Source: an uncultured Pseudobutyrivibrio sp. (lineage in GTDB: Bacteria; Bacillota; Clostridia; Lachnospirales; Lachnospiraceae). From it: a stretch of 9,525 bases of DNA. This document shows, piece after piece, positions 6,812 through 9,525 of the stretch. Position 1 is the first letter of the stretch. Every line of letters starts with the position of its first letter. The DNA lies in assembly GCA_900546435.1 (NCBI GenBank), contig URCQ01000041.1:1-9525 (forward strand), read 5' to 3'. The translations under genes were made by a program, and so were the position numbers. Below the pieces are notes generated by a model. It worked only from the letters and a program-made list of their open reading frames with translations, did not search any database and was not told the DNA's origin.

Positions 6812-6869
6812 AAACACGCCCTTGACCCGCGTATTCAACGTGGGCTAAGGGTGTGTTTGTTATTTCTTA
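6812..6869 (+). terminator. Long hairpin terminator after the IS66 remnant
   Basis: Two 20-base arms (6812-6831 and 6839-6858) pair from AAACAC/GTGTTT outward ends to ACCC/GGGC near the loop, with G-U pairs and a single A-C mismatch, around a seven-base loop. The T-rich TTTGTTATTTCTT follows on the + strand. Eleven bases after the remnant's stop, it would end transcription from the cutC-merR direction. Confidence 0.82.
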
Positions 6870-6928
6870 TTCTGGCAGATGTGTGAACAGTAGCCCTATA
6901 TGGACTGAATCTGAAAAATACAGTAAAA

Positions 6929-7198
6929 TCAATAAACAACAGATTTTTCGTGCTTTATTGTTCCCATGATTCTTTCTTTATCTATAGATTGTACTATTTT
7001 TGAATCCTCCTTTAATAAGGTATCAAGAGAAACGTCAAATTGATCGCTTATACTTACAAGGATTTGCTATTCAGGATAACTTTTCCCATTTTCCCAATTT
7101 GAAACTGTTTGTCGAGTAACATGAATCAATTTACCGAACTCCGCTTGTGTTAATTGATGTTCTTTACGTATGCTCAATATCTGATTTCCTATATTCAT
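6929..7198 (-). pseudogene. XRE/Cro-type helix-turn-helix regulator, broken by an amber codon
   Basis: On the - strand, ATG at 7198 opens a typical XRE repressor domain: MNIGNQILSIRKEHQLTQAE at residues 1-20, then FGKLIHVTRQTVSNWENGKS at 21-40, ending SYPE before TAG at 7069-7067. The same frame continues for 45 more residues with the normal continuation of this family (QILVSISDQFDVSLDTLLKE at 45-64) and stops at TGA 6931-6929. Family members usually read SYPD followed by a residue such as Leu or Ile, so a single substitution probably made the stop codon. Intact it would be an 89-residue DNA-binding regulator. The 43-residue piece contains helices 1-4 of the HTH but lacks helix 5. No strong ribosome binding site is visible. 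It lies between the IS66 remnant and the sigma-factor gene and points away from the latter. Nonsense suppression or a sequencing error cannot be excluded. Confidence 0.78.
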
Positions 7199-7240
7199 AA
7201 TATTACGTACTTCTTTGACAGGTGCTTTTTCTCTTTTTTA

Positions 7241-7276
7241 GAAACTTTTTGAAACTTTTTATACCATAAATTCATC
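7241..7276 (+). promoter_or_regulatory. Candidate ECF-type promoter in a tandem GAAACTTTTT repeat upstream of the sigma gene
   Basis: GAAACTTTTT is duplicated exactly at 7241-7250 and 7251-7260, one helical turn apart. TGAAAC at 7250-7255 matches the -35 box of many ECF sigma factors (for example SigW and SigM of Bacillus). CATC at 7273-7276, 17 bases further, is a partial match to the usual CGTC -10 box. This would fit autoregulation of the operon. An alternative is a sigma-A promoter TTGACA (7215-7220), N18, TAGAAA (7239-7244). Both are tentative. Confidence 0.4.
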
Positions 7277-7337
7277 TAATAAATATCAATCGGTTGAGAT
7301 GAAGCTTGAAAACAATTGGAAGAAGGTGGCGTATAAA

Positions 7338-7895
7338 ATGAAATCTCTTGTAAAGCGGGCGCAAAGGGGAGATGATCAGGCGTTCGTGGAATTGATAGAA
7401 GAAAATAAGCAGGCCATGTATAAAGTGGCGGTCAGTATTTTAAAAAACGATTTTGATGCAGCTGATGCAATTCAGGAAAGCATCCTTACTTGCTATGAAA
7501 AGCTGAGAGAATTAAAAAAAGCACAGTATTTTAAGACATGGCTGCTCAGAATATTGATCAATAATTGTAATCAGATGCTTAGAGAACAGAAGAAAGTAGT
7601 CGGAATTGAGGACTATTATGGGGCAGAAGATGCAAAAGGAAAGAAAGCAGAAGAAAAGATTGCAGCACCACTGGGAGTAGCGACAATCAACGAAGAATTT
7701 CTGGAGCTGTTAGACCAGATGGAACAGCAATATCGGGGTGTATTGATTTTATATTATGTAGAAGAGATGAGCATCCGGGAAATCAGTCAAATACTACAGA
7801 TGAATGAAAACACAGTGAAGACAAGACTTTCCAGGGGCCGAGGGGTATATAAAAAGCTATACCTGAAAGAACACCCGGAATTTCAATTTGAATAG
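7338..7895 (+). CDS. ECF-type RNA polymerase sigma factor (sigma-70 family)
   Basis: With ATG at 7338 the protein has 185 residues, typical of ECF sigma factors, which hold only regions 2 and 4 and direct RNA polymerase to stress-type promoters. Region 2 covers about 11-85: DDQAFVELIEE, FDAADAIQESIL (the D-x-x-D-x-x-QE motif of region 2.2) and FKTWLLRILINNC. A charged linker at 90-112 follows. Region 4 covers about 120-175, with YRGVLILYYVEEMSIREIS and the recognition helix in NENTVKTRLSRGR. The start at 7338 is preferred to the ATG at 7299 because AAGGTGG (7323-7329) lies eight bases before it and MKSLVKRAQRGD is the usual family start. DUF4179 follows after 53 bases, the standard sigma/anti-sigma arrangement. 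Target genes are unknown. Confidence 0.93.
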   Translation: MKSLVKRAQRGDDQAFVELIEENKQAMYKVAVSILKNDFDAADAIQESILTCYEKLRELKKAQYFKTWLLRILINNCNQMLREQKKVVGIEDYYGAEDAKGKKAEEKIAAPLGVATINEEFLELLDQMEQQYRGVLILYYVEEMSIREISQILQMNENTVKTRLSRGRGVYKKLYLKEHPEFQFE

Positions 7896-7948
7896 AGGAT
7901 GCTTTTAGAATGCAGCTGATGGAAAATGCAAGCAAAAAGGAGGTTTTG

Positions 7949-9037
7949 ATGATGTCATTTGAGGAAAAGATGAAAAAAGAATTGAAAAAAGACCTGGAAA
8001 TCCCAGATGTTGTAGAACAGAAAATTCAGGATGCATATAAAGAAATCAGACAGGGGGGTGTTACGATGAAGAAACTAAACAATGGTAATCAGAAGAAGAG
8101 AAAAGCATGGATAGCGGCAGCGGCAGCGGTAGCAGTAATCGCAGTATCAGGAAGCGTATTTTATGCAAATCCAGTGCTGGCGAAAAATATTCCAGTGATT
8201 GGAGATGTCTTTGCAAAACTGCAGAAAAACAAGGAGAATAATCCATACGGGGATAAGGACAAGACAGCATATGGAAAAATTGCAGATAATTCAGAAAGTG
8301 TGCAGAATCCGGGATCAGAAGCAGAAAGCAATGGCGTGACAGTAACAGTATCAGATGCGTATTGTGATGGATATGAAATGTATTTTACTATGACAGCAAC
8401 AACAGATAATGATCAGGTAAATCAGAAGGACTATTTATTGCCTGAGAATAGCCAGCGGGTTTATGTAAATGGGGAAGAGGCCGCAGCTGAAGTAGCCCTA
8501 GAGAAAACAGAAGACGGAAGCTTTGTCGGATTGGGGCACATCAGTGCCGGATGGTTGACGGACAACACATTTAAAGATCAGTCCACTGTAGATATTAAGT
8601 TCACGGAGTTGTATGCAAAGGTAGAGAATCAACCGGAACCGACAACTTATGTAGAAGGTGAAAATCTGATCACAGGTCAGTGGAATCTTGAGTTTACCGT
8701 AGACACAGACACAAGCCTGTTAAATACTTATGAGGTAAATACAGAAAACAATGGATTTACAGTAAGTAAGATTGTGAAAGCACCGGCATCCACTTATTTG
8801 TATCTTGAAGTGCCGGAAGAATACGAAAATGTACAGATGATTCTTACAGATGCTAATGGAAACAAGCTAGAAGAATTCGGTGGAACAACAACAGATCCAG
8901 AAAATGGGATGTATGAGATTCAGCTTCAGTTTGAGCAGACAGATACAAACCAGATTCATATTCAGGTTATAGATATGGATCAGAGTACGAACGATAATCT
9001 GGTTATGGTTGCAGAAATGACAGCTGATCTGAATTAA
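7949..9037 (+). CDS. DUF4179-type single-pass membrane protein, probable anti-sigma factor
   Basis: The 362-residue product has a charged cytoplasmic N-terminus (SFEEKMKKELKKDLEIPD, residues 3-20), one membrane segment at about 53-72 (Ala/Val-rich after KKRKAW), the YANPVLAKNIPVIGDVF block at 72-88 that marks DUF4179-like proteins, and a long acidic, beta-rich extracellular region with few cysteines (one, near residue 140). Such proteins are encoded next to ECF sigma factors in clostridia and are thought to hold the sigma factor at the membrane until a signal arrives; that role is inferred from position and topology. AAAAAGGAGG (7934-7943) precedes ATGs at 7949 and 7952; either may be used. 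ATG at 7910 lacks such a site. An internal Met40 (8066) has its own G-rich site and would yield a form without most of the cytoplasmic tail. Confidence 0.85.
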   Translation: MMSFEEKMKKELKKDLEIPDVVEQKIQDAYKEIRQGGVTMKKLNNGNQKKRKAWIAAAAAVAVIAVSGSVFYANPVLAKNIPVIGDVFAKLQKNKENNPYGDKDKTAYGKIADNSESVQNPGSEAESNGVTVTVSDAYCDGYEMYFTMTATTDNDQVNQKDYLLPENSQRVYVNGEEAAAEVALEKTEDGSFVGLGHISAGWLTDNTFKDQSTVDIKFTELYAKVENQPEPTTYVEGENLITGQWNLEFTVDTDTSLLNTYEVNTENNGFTVSKIVKAPASTYLYLEVPEEYENVQMILTDANGNKLEEFGGTTTDPENGMYEIQLQFEQTDTNQIHIQVIDMDQSTNDNLVMVAEMTADLN

Positions 9038-9093
9038 ACAATAGTTATTTTCCGTAATAACATGGTGTCTTCTCGGGGAATGACAGGATGCAA

Positions 9094-9120
9094 AATGGCG
9101 GTCAAAAAATGACCGCCATA
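9094..9120. terminator. Perfect 10-bp hairpin downstream of the sigma operon, weak terminator in either direction
   Basis: ATGGCGGTCA (9095-9104) and TGACCGCCAT (9110-9119) pair perfectly round a five-A loop. On the + strand the stem is followed by A's and then TTT, not a U-tract. On the - strand it is followed by TTTTGC. It may end the sigma operon inefficiently, act as a backup terminator for the tRNA, or protect a 3' end. Confidence 0.5.
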
Positions 9121-9161
9121 AAAATTTGTAATCAAACTGTAACCCCCAAATGGCTACAAAC

Positions 9162-9192
9162 AAAAAAGGAAGCCTTGACTTATCAAGCTTCC
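9162..9192 (-). terminator. Rho-independent terminator of the tRNA-Leu gene
   Basis: On the - strand GGAAGCTTGA pairs with TCAAGGCTTCC (one bulged G) round a four-base loop, and TTTTTT (9167-9162) follows. It lies 15 bases after the tRNA 3' end. Confidence 0.88.
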
Positions 9193-9207
9193 TACTTTAT
9201 TAACCAA

Positions 9208-9292
9208 TGCGGAAGATGGGACTTGAACCCACACGTTCGCAATGAACACAAGATCCTTAGTCTTGCTCGTCTGCCAGTTCCGACACTTCCGC
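9208..9292 (-). tRNA. tRNA-Leu (anticodon AAG)
   Basis: The 85-nt - strand sequence folds as a class II tRNA. The acceptor stem is GCGGAAG (9292-9286) with CTTCCGC and discriminator A at 9208. The D-stem is TCG/CGA with a GG-containing loop. The anticodon stem CAAGA/TCTTG holds the loop CTAAGGA, so the anticodon is AAG. The long variable arm is GTTC-ATTGC-GAAC. The T-stem is GTGGG/CCCAT with loop TTCAAGT. The CCA end is not encoded (TTG follows), so it must be added after transcription. It would read CUU and, if A34 is converted to inosine by a TadA-type enzyme, also CUC and CUA. Confidence 0.95.
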
Positions 9293-9316
9293 ATATCATC
9301 TCGCGACGACTTGATA

Positions 9317-9345
9317 ATAATATCAAAATGCATGAAGGATGTCAA
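9317..9345 (-). promoter_or_regulatory. Sigma-A promoter of tRNA-Leu
   Basis: On the - strand a perfect TTGACA (9345-9340) and TATTAT (9322-9317) are 17 bases apart, 24 bases before the mature tRNA 5' end. This is the spacing expected for a short leader removed by RNase P. Confidence 0.88.
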
Positions 9346-9525
9346 CAGCTTTTTGCAATTTAATTTTATAACTATTTATTTTTGTATTTCTGGGTATCAC
9401 GCATGTATTTTTAGCGCGCATACCCACACAAACATATTTTTCTTCAGGTGACTTGCAATTTGCAAGCCACTTTGTTATGCTAGATGCACTTTCTAGGAAT
9501 TCTCCGGTCAGTTCGACCAATGTTT
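9346..9525. other. Non-coding, AT-rich stretch with two inverted repeats upstream of the tRNA promoter
   Basis: I find no convincing gene here. TGGGTAT (9391-9397) is complementary to ATACCCA (9420-9426). A second hairpin, GTG-A-CTTGCA (9448-9457) with TGCAAG-C-CAC (9461-9470), is followed by TTTGTT on the + strand and might be a weak terminator. The - strand frame is open from 9520 to 9323 but shows no recognisable protein features. Confidence 0.4.

Noticed and set aside
7215..7244. Sigma-A promoter TTGACA-N18-TAGAAA for the sigma gene
   Set aside because: The -35 box is perfect but the -10 match is only four of six, so I kept it as an alternative to the ECF-type site and did not list it as a separate feature.
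7299..7337. ATG 7299 as the start of the sigma factor
   Set aside because: The site upstream is poor, and the 13 extra residues precede the standard ECF N-terminus, which begins at the well-placed ATG at 7338.
9088..9363. A 91-residue + strand frame across the tRNA
   Set aside because: Its middle is simply the translation of the antisense of tRNA-Leu and its flanks, a well-known source of false proteins. It has no ribosome binding site.
9323..9520. A - strand frame of 65 codons reaching the right edge
   Set aside because: It overlaps the tRNA promoter and two inverted repeats and shows no recognised motif or ribosome binding site. It could be the tail of a gene beyond the edge, but this window cannot support that.

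Overview
The window looks like chromosomal DNA of a low-to-moderate GC anaerobic Firmicute, most likely a gut member of the Lachnospiraceae. The grounds are the AT-leaning codon use, AGGAGG-type ribosome binding sites, U-tract terminators, and the gene families present: a hexuronate pathway, a CutC/MerR pair, an ECF sigma factor with a DUF4179 partner, and IS66 debris. The organism call is inferred from gene content and not from a marker gene.

Layout. Bases 1-2696 carry the end of a hexuronate catabolic cluster on the + strand: the 3' part of an SDR oxidoreductase (probably fructuronate reductase, uxuB), KDPG aldolase (eda) and uronate isomerase (uxaC). UxaC makes fructuronate from glucuronate, the SDR would reduce it to mannonate, and Eda cleaves the KDPG formed by enzymes outside the window. 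A short-repeat block lies before eda, and good terminators follow eda and uxaC. A MATE efflux transporter (2758-4110, - strand) diverges from cutC (TTG start at 4344) and a MerR-type regulator with two C-terminal membrane segments (5142-6053).

Bases 6054-7260 are a decay zone. A lipoprotein gene has two stop codons in its signal peptide, and its reading frame runs into a shortened IS66 transposase remnant. A strong hairpin terminator follows, and then an XRE/HTH regulator pseudogene on the - strand broken by one amber codon. Next is an ECF sigma factor / DUF4179 membrane-protein operon (7338-9037), with a candidate autoregulatory promoter in a tandem repeat upstream. The window closes with a tRNA-Leu (anticodon AAG) on the - strand that has a clear promoter and a clear terminator.

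I see no CRISPR array, prophage, toxin-antitoxin pair or recognised defence system. The points most worth a second look are the membrane-tethered MerR next to cutC with the divergent MATE gene, the palindrome in the MATE promoter, the lipoprotein/IS66 chimera, the possible ECF autoregulation site with an internal start in the anti-sigma gene, and the repeats before eda.
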